From assembly GCA_036336695.1 (NCBI GenBank), contig JAYZFQ010000128.1:12804-76803 (forward strand): a DNA stretch of 64,000 bases, in the 5' to 3' direction. Both the position numbers and the translations under genes were made by a program. Source of the DNA: GCA-2729515 sp036336695 (GTDB lineage: Bacteria; Myxococcota_A; UBA9160; SMWR01). Under the pieces are notes generated by a model, which saw nothing but the letters and a program-made list of their open reading frames with translations, was not told the DNA's origin and searched no databases. Positions 56,831-64,000 of the stretch are shown here, one piece after another; position 1 is the stretch's first letter; each line of letters starts with the position of its first letter.

Positions 56831-57142
56831 ATGACCCAGTTCAAGCCCGGCAGCCGCATTCGCAGCGCCGTCTGCGACACCGAAGTAATGGTGATCGCAG
56901 CCCCCGATTCCGACGCTCAGCTCACCTGCGGCGGTGCACCGATGCACGCCCTCGACGCCGACCCGCCCGCGGGCGCCGCTCTCGACGCCGATGCCGCGGA
57001 AGGCACCCAGCTCGGCAAGCGGTACGTCAACGAAGCGGGAGACATCGAGTTGCTGTGCACCAAGCCGGGCAAGGGAACCCTCGCAGCCGGGGGAACCGCG
57101 CTCACGGTGAAGGGCGCCAAGCCCCTGCCTGCATCGGACTGA
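56831..57142 (+). CDS. Small cysteine-containing protein (103 aa), function unknown
   Basis: Starts at ATG 56831, with GGAGGAC nearby, and ends three bases before the acyl-CoA ligase start, so it is in the same transcript. It begins MTQFKPGSRIRSAVCDTEVMV and contains the phrases TCGGAPM, LGKRYVNEAG and LLCTKPGKGTL. Cysteines are at 15, 33 and 76. The pattern hints at a small metal-binding or beta-barrel domain. It is not long enough for an enzyme. I do not know its function; coupling suggests that it assists the ligase. Confidence 0.6.
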   Translation: MTQFKPGSRIRSAVCDTEVMVIAAPDSDAQLTCGGAPMHALDADPPAGAALDADAAEGTQLGKRYVNEAGDIELLCTKPGKGTLAAGGTALTVKGAKPLPASD

Positions 57143-57145
57143 CCC

Positions 57146-58645
57146 GTGAACCTGATGATGCTGCTGGAGATGGCGGCCCAGGGCTTCGGCCCCCGGGTGG
57201 CCGTGCAGAACGGCGAAGACCGGCTCACCTACCAGGAGCTCTTCGACGCCGCCGGAGTCGCGGCCGACGAGATCCGGGCTTCCGGGGCGAAGCACGTAGC
57301 GCTCCTCGACGTGAGCAGCCTTGCCGTGCCCGTGGCGTTGTTCGCTTCCGCCTGGGCGGGCGTCCCCTTCGCGCCGCTCAACTACCGACTCAGCGGCGAC
57401 GAACTCGACGCCCTGCTCGCCCGGGTCGAGCCGGCGTTCCTCGTGACCGACGGGGAACGCGCCGGCACGCTCGCGGGGAAAGCGAGCGTCGTGCGCAGCC
57501 GCGAGGACTTCCTCGCCGGCGCGCGCTCCGGTGCGCAAACCGAACCCAGCTGGGGCATGGACCCGGACGAAATCTCGATCCTCCTGTTTACGAGCGGCAC
57601 CACCGGCGCCCCGAAAGCGGCCGTGCTGCGCCACCAGCACCTCGTGTCCTACATCCTGGGCTCCGTCGAGTTCGGCGCAGCTGAAGCCGAAGATGCGGCG
57701 CTCGTGAGCGTGCCGCCCTACCACATTGCGGGGATGGCCTCGGTCCTCTCCTCGCTGTATTCGGGCCGACGGATCGTCCAGTTGCCCGCCTTCAGCGCCG
57801 AAGAGTGGCTCCGCCTCGCGCGCAGCGAGGCCGTGACCAATGCCTTCGTCGTCCCCACCATGCTCTCCCGGGTCGTCGACGCCCTGGAAGAAAGCGCCAG
57901 CGCAGACCTCCCGGCCCTGCGCGCGCTCTCCTACGGCGGCGGCAAGATGCCCCTGCCCGTCATCGAGCGTGCCATGAAACTCTTTCCGGACACGAGTTTC
58001 ACGAACGCCTACGGACTCACGGAAACCAGCTCGACCGTCACCCTGCTCGGGCCCGACGACCACCGGGAAGCCGCGGCCAGCGACGACGAAAAGGTGCGCC
58101 AGCGCCTCGTGAGCGTCGGCCGGGCACTGCCGACGGTGGAGATCGAGATTCGCGACGACGAGGGGCGAGCCCTCCCGGCTGGCGAGCGCGGCGAAATCCA
58201 TGTGCGCGGCGAGCAGGTCTCGGGTGAGTACCTCGGCCGTGGCAGCATGCTGACCGACGACGGCTGGTTTCCCACACGCGACGGCGGCTGGCTGGACGAC
58301 GCCGGGTATCTCTTCCTCGAGGGCCGTGTCGACGACGTGATCGTGAAGGGCGGCGAGAACATGTCGCCGGGCGAGATCGAAGACGTCCTGCTCGAGCACG
58401 CCGACGTGCGGGACGCCGCCGTGGTGGGCGTCCCTGACGAAGAGTGGGGTGAAGCCGTCGCCGCGGCGGTGGTACTGCGCAAGGGCGCTACCGCGGACGA
58501 GGACGCGCTGAAGGAATGGGTGAAACGCCACCTCCGGTCGTCGCGCGTACCCTCGCACATCGCGTTCCGCGACGAACTCCCGTACAACGAGACCGGCAAG
58601 TTGCTGCGCCGCGTCGTCCGCGCCGAGTTCGCCGAGGGGTCGTGA
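57146..58645 (+). CDS. AMP-dependent acyl-CoA synthetase
   Basis: A 499-residue adenylating enzyme. LFTSGTTGAPKAAVL is the P-loop, SYGGGKMPLPVIERA and NAYGLTETSSTVTL are A4-A5, GWFPTRDGGWLDD is A7, and GRVDDVIVKGGENMSPGEIED is A8. K in NETGKLLRRVV is the catalytic lysine. It probably makes acyl- or aryl-CoA. GTG 57146 is used; it starts three bases after the small protein gene. Its TGA overlaps the start of the crotonase gene (GTGA), making a three-gene coupled unit. Confidence 0.92.
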   Translation: MNLMMLLEMAAQGFGPRVAVQNGEDRLTYQELFDAAGVAADEIRASGAKHVALLDVSSLAVPVALFASAWAGVPFAPLNYRLSGDELDALLARVEPAFLVTDGERAGTLAGKASVVRSREDFLAGARSGAQTEPSWGMDPDEISILLFTSGTTGAPKAAVLRHQHLVSYILGSVEFGAAEAEDAALVSVPPYHIAGMASVLSSLYSGRRIVQLPAFSAEEWLRLARSEAVTNAFVVPTMLSRVVDALEESASADLPALRALSYGGGKMPLPVIERAMKLFPDTSFTNAYGLTETSSTVTLLGPDDHREAAASDDEKVRQRLVSVGRALPTVEIEIRDDEGRALPAGERGEIHVRGEQVSGEYLGRGSMLTDDGWFPTRDGGWLDDAGYLFLEGRVDDVIVKGGENMSPGEIEDVLLEHADVRDAAVVGVPDEEWGEAVAAAVVLRKGATADEDALKEWVKRHLRSSRVPSHIAFRDELPYNETGKLLRRVVRAEFAEGS

Positions 58646-59670
58646 CGACGGGCGCGTCCGCGCCGTTCGGTGTCGCCGACGCCGTCGATCGGCTGCGCGC
58701 ACCGGACGCACCGGAACGCTTCTCTCCCGTCGCGGAGGAGAGCCTGCTCGCGGTCGACCTGGCGCAAGAGGGACGGGCGCTCCACCCCCCCGAACTCGCC
58801 GAGGCGGCCGACGCACTGCGCCGCATCCCTGCTCCGAGCATCGCACTGCGCGGCGGGCCACTCGGCCCCGGTGCCAAGCACCTGCTCGAACACTTCGACG
58901 CCGTCGTCGACACAGCCACCGAACTCGCCGTCCTACGCGAACGGATCGCGGCGAACCCGCGCGCGGCTTCGGTGCTGGTCCAGTTGCTGCGCGATGGGGA
59001 GACGCGGGACGTCGAAGCGGGACTCGTGGCCGAATCCCTGGCGTATTCCACCCTGCAGGCGGGTCCCGAGTTCGCAACCTGGCTCGCCGGGCACGAACGT
59101 CGACCCGCGAAAACGCATTCGGAGCCGGCGGTCCGTTTCTGGCGCGAACTCGACCGGCTCCACGTCGCGCTGAACCGCCCGGAAAAACACAACGCATTCT
59201 CGGCCGCCATGCGCGACGACCTCTGCGAGGCCCTCTCACTCGCCGTTACCGACGAAAGCATCGAGGAGATCGTGCTCAGTGGGGCGGGCGCATCATTCTG
59301 CAGCGGCGGCGACCTCGACGAGTTCGGCACCCTGCCCGACCCGGCCACCGCCCACGCGATCCGCACGACGCGTAGCGCGGCGCGGCTCCTGGAACGGTGC
59401 GCAAACCGGGTTCACGCCACCGTGCACGGCGCCTGCGTCGGAGCGGGCATCGAGCTGCCGGCCTTCGCCGCGCGGGTGACGGCCCGCGCCGACGCCTTCG
59501 TGGTCCTGCCCGAGCTGACCCTGGGACTCGTGCCGGGCGCCGGCGGTACCGTCAGCCTGCCCCGGCGCATCGGGCGCCAGCGCACGGCTCGGCTCGCGCT
59601 CTCCGCCGAGCGCCTCGACGCCGAAACCGCCCGGGACTGGGGCCTCTTCGACGCATTGCAGCCCGCCTGA
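58642..59670 (+). CDS. Enoyl-CoA hydratase/isomerase-family protein with swapped C-terminal region
   Basis: A 342-residue crotonase. The core runs from L173HVALNRPEKHNAFS, through the first oxyanion loop FCSGGDLDEF (219-228) and the second G264ACVGAGIEL, to LTLGLVPGAGGTVSLP and ends at residue 342 with ARDWGLFDALQ. The usual C-terminal helices after that point are absent. The first 170 residues instead contain segments that resemble those helices (residues 104-116 and 123-149, with GLVAESLAYSTLQ). This suggests circular permutation or fusion. GTG 58642 overlaps the ligase stop. Confidence 0.72.
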   Translation: MTTGASAPFGVADAVDRLRAPDAPERFSPVAEESLLAVDLAQEGRALHPPELAEAADALRRIPAPSIALRGGPLGPGAKHLLEHFDAVVDTATELAVLRERIAANPRAASVLVQLLRDGETRDVEAGLVAESLAYSTLQAGPEFATWLAGHERRPAKTHSEPAVRFWRELDRLHVALNRPEKHNAFSAAMRDDLCEALSLAVTDESIEEIVLSGAGASFCSGGDLDEFGTLPDPATAHAIRTTRSAARLLERCANRVHATVHGACVGAGIELPAFAARVTARADAFVVLPELTLGLVPGAGGTVSLPRRIGRQRTARLALSAERLDAETARDWGLFDALQPA

Positions 59671-59708
59671 AGCCGGTCCACGCGGCCAGGCGCCAGCCGG
59701 TCACACGG

Positions 59709-60374
59709 CTAGGACCGGCGAAGACCGCGCAGCGCGAAGTCGGCCACGGCTCGGGCCGCCTCGAAACTGGGAACCTCGTTCTTCAGCACGTGGGCGTGCA
59801 CCCAGCCGAGACACAGGGAATGGATCGATTCGCCATCTCGTTCCGGGTCGGCGCCCGGCAATTCCCCGTTCTCGCGCCCCTCGCGTAACGCCTCGATCAA
59901 GGGTCGACACAAACGCTCGCGGCTGTTCCAGAGTTCTTCACCGAGGTGCTCGGCGAGGCGCGCCTGGTAGACGTAGAGGGGCCGCGCAGCTCGCGCCTCC
60001 TCGGGGTCGGTGGCCAGCACGAGCACGCCCTCGATCCACGCTTCCACCCGGCCCCGAGCCGATGTCGCGGCGGCCATGCGCTTTTCAAACTCGGCCACGC
60101 GCTGGTGCATGCCCTCTTCGAGCACGGCGAGCAGCAGCTCCTCCTTCGACTTGAAGTGGCGGTAGAAGGCCTTGTTCGAGAGACCGGCGCGCCGGACCAC
60201 GTCGGCGACCCGGGGGCTGACGTTGCCCTTGTCGCGGATCTCCTCGGCGCCCGCCTGGATCAGGCGCTGGGCCTCTTCGAGGTAGGCTTCGTAACGCGCC
60301 TCTACCGCGCGCTCGGCAGATCGGACGGCTCCGGGGGACGGAACTTCATCGGGGGTGAGAATTCTGTTCTCCAT
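59709..60374 (-). CDS. TetR-family transcriptional regulator
   Basis: A 221-residue repressor. The helix-turn-helix lies in ISPRVADVVRRAGLSNKAFYRHFKSKEELLLAVLEE-like residues 50-85, typical of TetR; the ligand domain follows. Predicted to bind the inverted repeats in the 63-base divergent promoter to the SDR gene, and so to sense a lipid-like or drug-like ligand. ATG 60374 is used; the longer open frame beyond it is antisense to the SDR. Convergent with the crotonase gene (38 bases apart). Confidence 0.9.
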   Translation of the reverse strand: MENRILTPDEVPSPGAVRSAERAVEARYEAYLEEAQRLIQAGAEEIRDKGNVSPRVADVVRRAGLSNKAFYRHFKSKEELLLAVLEEGMHQRVAEFEKRMAAATSARGRVEAWIEGVLVLATDPEEARAARPLYVYQARLAEHLGEELWNSRERLCRPLIEALREGRENGELPGADPERDGESIHSLCLGWVHAHVLKNEVPSFEAARAVADFALRGLRRS

Positions 60375-60407
60375 AAGGGGGATGGTATTCTTGCCGTCGC
60401 GAAGAAT
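60357..60407. promoter_or_regulatory. Divergent operator/promoter between TetR and SDR genes
   Basis: Two inverted repeats are visible. ATTCTT (60387-60392) pairs with AAGAAT (60402-60407) around nine bases, total 21 bases. GAGAA (60357-60361) pairs with TTCTC (60367-60371) around five bases, overlapping the first codons of the TetR gene. The -10-like TATTCT (60386-60391) lies in the first repeat. Repression of both genes by the TetR protein is expected from this arrangement. Confidence 0.5.
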
Positions 60408-60437
60408 CAAGCGGGAAAGCCCGCAGGAGGAGGGGGC

Positions 60438-61268
60438 ATGCAGGCCGAGGGCGTTGCCGTGGTCAGTGGGGCCAACCGTGGGATCGGGCGGAGCGTGGCC
60501 CTGGAACTCGCCGCCCGGGGCTTCGAAGTCGTCGCGGGCGCCCGGGATCCCGCGGCGGCCGGCGACCTCGCCGAGGCGGCGAAGCAGACCGGAGGCCGAC
60601 TCCGCGTGGCCCGGCTCGACGTCACCCGGCCCGAGACCTTCGCACCCCCGGACGGACTGCGCGTCCTGGTGAACAACGCCGGCATCGAGCCCGAGTACCT
60701 GCCCGTCGAGCACACGCCCCTCGAGGTATGGCGCCGCGTCTTCGAAACCAACCTCTTCGGGCTCGTCGAACTCACGCGCCGGGCGATCCCCCGGCTCCGG
60801 GCCGCGGGCGGGGGCGTCCTCTGCAACATCACCACGTCTTCCCTGCTCGCTCCCGTGCCGCTGTACGCCGCGTACCGCGCCAGCAAGGCCGCCGTGTCGG
60901 CCCTGGGCGAGACGCTCACCGCCGAACTCGACGCGTTCGGGATTCGTTTGCTCGAGGTTCTGCCCGGACCGATCGACACCGACATGTTCACCCGTTCCGG
61001 GCGCCTGCCCGAAGGGGCCCGCCACCCGGGCTACCGCGAGGTGGCCGAACGTGTCCACGCCGGGCGCATGGGAAGCGAGGCGAGTGTCACCCCGCCGGAA
61101 GCCGCGGCCCGCGCCATCGTCGACGCCGTGCTCGACGACGAGGCGCCCCTGCGCCTCGCATGCGATCCCCTCGCCGAGGGTCTCCTGGCCAGCTGGCGCG
61201 GACAGAGCGACGAAGCCTTCCGTCGGGGCATGCTGCCCGCCTTCGTGGGGCCCGGCTCCGACGCGTGA
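60438..61268 (+). CDS. Short-chain dehydrogenase/reductase
   Basis: A 276-residue classical SDR. VAVVSGANRGIGRSVALEL binds cofactor, VVAGARDPAAAG suggests NADP(H). RVLVNNAGIEP, ITTSSLLA (Ser) and YRASKAAV (Tyr, Lys) are the catalytic parts. EVLPGPIDTDMF fits the group of DHRS-like reductases, with a longer substrate loop. ATG 60438 follows AGGAGG. It heads a plus-strand run with the sterol desaturase and MFS genes and is divergent from the TetR regulator, so it is probably its target. Confidence 0.87.
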   Translation: MQAEGVAVVSGANRGIGRSVALELAARGFEVVAGARDPAAAGDLAEAAKQTGGRLRVARLDVTRPETFAPPDGLRVLVNNAGIEPEYLPVEHTPLEVWRRVFETNLFGLVELTRRAIPRLRAAGGGVLCNITTSSLLAPVPLYAAYRASKAAVSALGETLTAELDAFGIRLLEVLPGPIDTDMFTRSGRLPEGARHPGYREVAERVHAGRMGSEASVTPPEAAARAIVDAVLDDEAPLRLACDPLAEGLLASWRGQSDEAFRRGMLPAFVGPGSDA

Positions 61269-61307
61269 GGGCCCGCCTCCCGGGTCCGGCGCGTGCCGCA
61301 CGGCGTG

Positions 61308-61313
61308 TATCAT
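61308..61313 (+). promoter_or_regulatory. -10 element TATCAT close to the sterol desaturase start
   Basis: TATCAT (five of six consensus bases) ends eight bases before ATG 61322, and there is no Shine-Dalgarno, so the transcript may be leaderless. The same spacing is seen at 13270 and 22284. Confidence 0.4.
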
Positions 61314-61321
61314 TGGGCCGT

Positions 61322-62290
61322 ATGAGCACGGAAGCCGTCGTCACCGACCACACGACTCCGCCGGGAGGTCTCCGCCGGCTCGTCTCCTGGACAGCCTTCC
61401 CCGTCCTGCTCGCGGCCGCCCTGTTCGCCACCACGACGCTCGTGGGGCGTGGGTGGGAGCCGTGGCAGGCGTTCGGCCCCGTCGTGTTCACCACCTTCCT
61501 CGTGATCCTGGCGCTCGAGCGCCTCTTCCCGTTCCGGGAGCGCTGGCTGCGCTCGCACCGGGACATCCGGGTCGACGCGAGCTACGCGGTCCTCGATTCC
61601 ATCGGGCTGGAACTGCTGCGGCCCGCCCTCTACACCGCCGCCGTCGCCGTCGGGGGCTGGCTCGCCACGCGGGGCGACAGCGGTGTGTGGCCCCAGAACT
61701 GGCCGCTCATGGCCGAACTCGCCTTGGCGCTCGTCATCGCGGAGTTTCCCAAGTACTGGGTCCACCGCCTCGAGCACACCCGCGATTGGCTGTGGCGCTT
61801 CCACGCCCCGCACCACAGCGTGCCCCGCCTCTACTGGCTCAACGCGAGCCGGTTCCACCCGATCGATATCGGCCTCGACACCATCGTGGGCATCGGCGCG
61901 CTCGTGCTGCTCGGTTGCAGCGACTACGTGATCGCCCTTTTCATGGTCGTGGGTACGGTGCACGGTGCCTTCCAGCACGCCAACCTGGAACTGCGCTGCG
62001 GGCCGCTCAACTGGATCTTCAGCATGGCGGAGCTGCACCGCTGGCATCACTCGAAGGTGACGCGCGAGGCAAACCACAACTACGGGCAGAACCTCATCGT
62101 GTGGGACATCGTGTTCGGCACGCGCTACCTGCCCCAGGACCGGGAACCGCCCACAGACGTCGGCCTCGACGGAATGCCCCACTATCCCCGGGGCTTTCTC
62201 GCCCAGCTCGCCGCACCGTTCCGCTGGTCGCGGGTAAAGGCCGAAGCGGCCCCGCGCGCGGCGGAGGCGTCGCTTGGCGGGACGGACTGA
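61322..62290 (+). CDS. Sterol desaturase/fatty acid hydroxylase family protein
   Basis: A 322-residue membrane di-iron oxygenase. Hydrophobic helices lie near residues 24-40, 55-68, 95-115, 135-148 and 190-215. The histidine clusters are HRLEH, FHAPHHS, H in VHGAFQH and ELHRWHH, in the order and spacing of the sterol-desaturase superfamily. The substrate may be a sterol, hopanoid, fatty acid or a xenobiotic lipid. ATG 61322 has no Shine-Dalgarno but a -10 eight bases upstream. Its end overlaps the MFS gene start by 17 bases. Confidence 0.87.
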   Translation: MSTEAVVTDHTTPPGGLRRLVSWTAFPVLLAAALFATTTLVGRGWEPWQAFGPVVFTTFLVILALERLFPFRERWLRSHRDIRVDASYAVLDSIGLELLRPALYTAAVAVGGWLATRGDSGVWPQNWPLMAELALALVIAEFPKYWVHRLEHTRDWLWRFHAPHHSVPRLYWLNASRFHPIDIGLDTIVGIGALVLLGCSDYVIALFMVVGTVHGAFQHANLELRCGPLNWIFSMAELHRWHHSKVTREANHNYGQNLIVWDIVFGTRYLPQDREPPTDVGLDGMPHYPRGFLAQLAAPFRWSRVKAEAAPRAAEASLGGTD

Positions 62291-63476
62291 GTCCCACCGA
62301 CCGCTCCTCCGCTACGTCACCAACGTTGCACTCTGGCACGGAGCGGTCGGCATGCAGGCCGTCCTGTTCTCCTGGCTCGTGGTCGGTGTGCTCGACGCCC
62401 CCGCGGCCCAGGTCGGCCTGGTGCAGATGGCCTACTCGGGGCCGGCGTTCCTGCTGCTCCTGGTGGGCGGTGCCATCGCGGACCGCTTCGACCGGCGCCG
62501 GTTGCTCGTGGCGGCCCAGGCGACGGCAGCACTCGTTGCCGGGGCGCTCGCGGTCCTGGTGGCCAACGACGCGCTCAGCCTGCCCACGCTCGTGGTGTAC
62601 GCCATCGCGATGGGGTCGCTCACCGCGTTCGTGATTCCCGCCCGGGACGCGATCCTCTCCGACGTCTCTTCGGGCGACCTGATGCAGGGCGCCACCGCGT
62701 TGACCCTCGCCCAGTTCGGCGCCCAGGCCCTCGGCGCCCTCGCCGCCGGGTCGGCGCAGTTCATCGGGATCGGCGCCGCCCTCGGTGTCCAGGCCGCACT
62801 GGTCGGGGCCGCCACCCTTCCCGCGTGGCGGCTGCCGCGTTCCCAGCCGAACCCGAGCGCCGCCCGCGCCCGGGTCGATTTTTCTGAAGTCGTGGCCGGG
62901 CTGCGCGAAGTGGCGCGCTCCCCGGCCCTGCGCGGCCCCATCCTTCTCATGTCCGGCGTCGGTCTCTTCCTCGCCGGCGGTTACGCCACGCTGATGCCCA
63001 TCGTGGTGCGCGACCACTATCACGGCGACGTCGCCCAGCTCTCGTTGTTCATGACGACACTCCAGGGCGGTGTCGTGGTCGGGGCCTTGTGGCTCCTCCT
63101 CTCCGGCGGGGTCCGCCGTCGCGGCAGCGTCCTGGCGGTGGCCCTCGGCGCCTCCGCCCTGCCCCTGCTCCTGATCGGCGCGGGCGTGAGCTTCGAGATG
63201 ACCCTCGCGGCAGGCGCGCTCTGGGGCCTGTCCGTCGCCGCCTTCCAGAGCGCGGGACGCGCGATCGTGCAGGAAGCCGCGCCCGAGGCCCATCGGGCAC
63301 GGGTCCTTTCGGTGCTGACCCTGGTCATGCTGGGGGGCGGCGTGCTCGGTCAGCCCGTGAGCGGAGTGCTGGCGGGCTGGATCGGCCCCCTCGAAACACT
63401 CGTCCTGTACGGGGCGGCCCTGCTCATCTTCGTCGCGGTCGTCGCGTGGGCGACTCGGGTGACCCGGCTCGACTAG
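62274..63476 (+). CDS. MFS transporter
   Basis: A 400-residue major-facilitator-superfamily exporter with about 11-12 predicted membrane helices. The loop 2-3 motif is GGAIADRFDRRRLLVAAQ, the family's G-x-x-x-D-R-x-x-R-R pattern. VIPARDAILSDV after helix four fits the MFS_3/enterobactin-exporter-like group. Start codon is TTG 62274, with GGAGG a few bases upstream; it overlaps the desaturase gene by 17 bases. Substrate unknown. The gene ends tail to tail with the last SDR gene, sharing CTAG. Confidence 0.85.
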   Translation: MAGRTESHRPLLRYVTNVALWHGAVGMQAVLFSWLVVGVLDAPAAQVGLVQMAYSGPAFLLLLVGGAIADRFDRRRLLVAAQATAALVAGALAVLVANDALSLPTLVVYAIAMGSLTAFVIPARDAILSDVSSGDLMQGATALTLAQFGAQALGALAAGSAQFIGIGAALGVQAALVGAATLPAWRLPRSQPNPSAARARVDFSEVVAGLREVARSPALRGPILLMSGVGLFLAGGYATLMPIVVRDHYHGDVAQLSLFMTTLQGGVVVGALWLLLSGGVRRRGSVLAVALGASALPLLLIGAGVSFEMTLAAGALWGLSVAAFQSAGRAIVQEAAPEAHRARVLSVLTLVMLGGGVLGQPVSGVLAGWIGPLETLVLYGAALLIFVAVVAWATRVTRLD

Positions 63477-64000
63477 GACAGGCCCATCAACTCCGACAGG
63501 CCGAAGCGGTGCCCCGCCGTGTAGCCCCCGTCGACGACCAGGGCGTGCCCGGTCACGAACGAGGCCTCTTCCGAGGCGAGGAAGAGCGCAGCGTTCGCGA
63601 TCTCGACGGGCTTGCCGAAGCGGCCGAGTTGGTGCGCGTCTCGGATGCGGTCGGCCTGGGCCTCGAGACCCGGCATCTGGAAGGTGCTCTGGAGCAGGGG
63701 CGTGTCGATGAAGCCCGGGCAGATCGTGTTGACGCGAATGCCCTTGCGCGCGTAGTCGATGGCCATGTTGCGCGTGAGCAGCATCACCGCGCCCTTCGAC
63801 GCGTTGTAGGCACTGCCCCCTTCGAAACCCTCGATGCCCTCGACACTCGCCACGTTGATGATGCTGCCCGAACCCTGCTCGAGCATGCCGGGAAGCACGA
63901 AACGGCTGGCGAGAAAGGTGCCCCGCAGGTTGATGTCCACCACCCGGTCCCACTCTTCGAGTTCGATCAGGTGGATCGGTCCGCCGCCCCCCACGCCGGC
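63473..64000 (-). CDS. Short-chain dehydrogenase, C-terminal part (cut by window edge)
   Basis: The gene runs off the right edge; 175 codons are visible. IINVASVEG has the catalytic Ser, Y-N-A-S-K the Tyr and Lys, and VNTICPGFIDTPLL, GRFGKPVEIANAALFLASEEASFVTG and VVDGGYTAG are the C-terminal SDR features. The Rossmann part is outside the window, although the frame's last residues (AGVGGGGP) match the end of the NNAG strand. It is probably a NAD-dependent dehydrogenase of the FabG/HSD type. Convergent with the MFS gene. Confidence 0.85.
   Translation of the reverse strand, partial: AGVGGGGPIHLIELEEWDRVVDINLRGTFLASRFVLPGMLEQGSGSIINVASVEGIEGFEGGSAYNASKGAVMLLTRNMAIDYARKGIRVNTICPGFIDTPLLQSTFQMPGLEAQADRIRDAHQLGRFGKPVEIANAALFLASEEASFVTGHALVVDGGYTAGHRFGLSELMGLS

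Overview
The window is a GC-rich, gene-dense stretch of a Gram-negative bacterial chromosome. About 62 protein genes leave almost no gap over 200 bases. I see no rRNA, tRNA, CRISPR array, insertion sequence or phage gene. A full outer-membrane lipid-asymmetry operon (Mla), an MMPL/HpnN-like lipid exporter, ApaG, B12-dependent MetH, a tail-specific protease, an AddAB-like recombination pair, a luciferase-like (LLM) oxidoreductase and many acyl-CoA and short-chain dehydrogenase genes point to a free-living heterotroph. It resembles uncultured deltaproteobacterial, myxobacterial or Binatota-like lineages; the exact phylum is inference. GTG and TTG starts are common, and many genes overlap by 1, 4 or 8 bases.

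Layout. 0-7 kb: the 5' end of an aldehyde dehydrogenase gene and an AddB/AddA-like helicase-nuclease operon (minus strand). 7-8.6 kb: an iron-storage unit, bfd and bfr, behind a Fur-box-like promoter, then a TerB-like gene. 8.6-23.5 kb: mixed housekeeping genes (DUF362, cyclophilin, two different gamma-glutamylcyclotransferases, two class I glutamine amidotransferase-like proteins, aminotransferase, sulfotransferase, HypE/AIR-synthase-like protein, DCC protein, MMPL exporter, SDRs, LLM oxidoreductase, apaG). 23.5-38.4 kb: ahcY and metH, both of the methyl cycle and each behind an AT-rich promoter island, flanking a desaturase, TVP38- and AsmA-like membrane proteins, a carboxy-terminal protease, a PfkB kinase, a degenerate histidine-kinase-like sensor, a crotonase, rarD and a HAD phosphatase. 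38.5-46.6 kb: methyltransferase, HxlR regulator with SDR, the mlaF-E-D-A-C operon, and a SMUG1-type uracil-DNA glycosylase coupled to a secreted alkaline phosphatase. 46.6-49.4 kb: a repeat-containing secreted protein and a sugar-1-kinase/nucleotidyltransferase pair resembling galacturonate activation. 49.4-64 kb: lipid or xenobiotic metabolism (two acyl-CoA ligases, acyltransferase, VOC protein, two amidohydrolases, CoA transferase, crotonase, a TetR regulator divergent from an SDR, sterol-desaturase-family oxygenase, MFS exporter, SDR).

The most unusual points are: a bacterioferritin lacking both ferroxidase histidines; a CoA transferase and a crotonase that both look circularly permuted and lie three genes apart; a sensor kinase without a phosphoacceptor histidine or ATP motifs; a secreted protein of about five 40-residue repeats of unknown function; a 65-base duplication of the 3' end of an acyl-CoA ligase gene; and inverted-repeat operators at metH and at the TetR/SDR divergent promoter. 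Nothing here is a clear new defence or mobile system.
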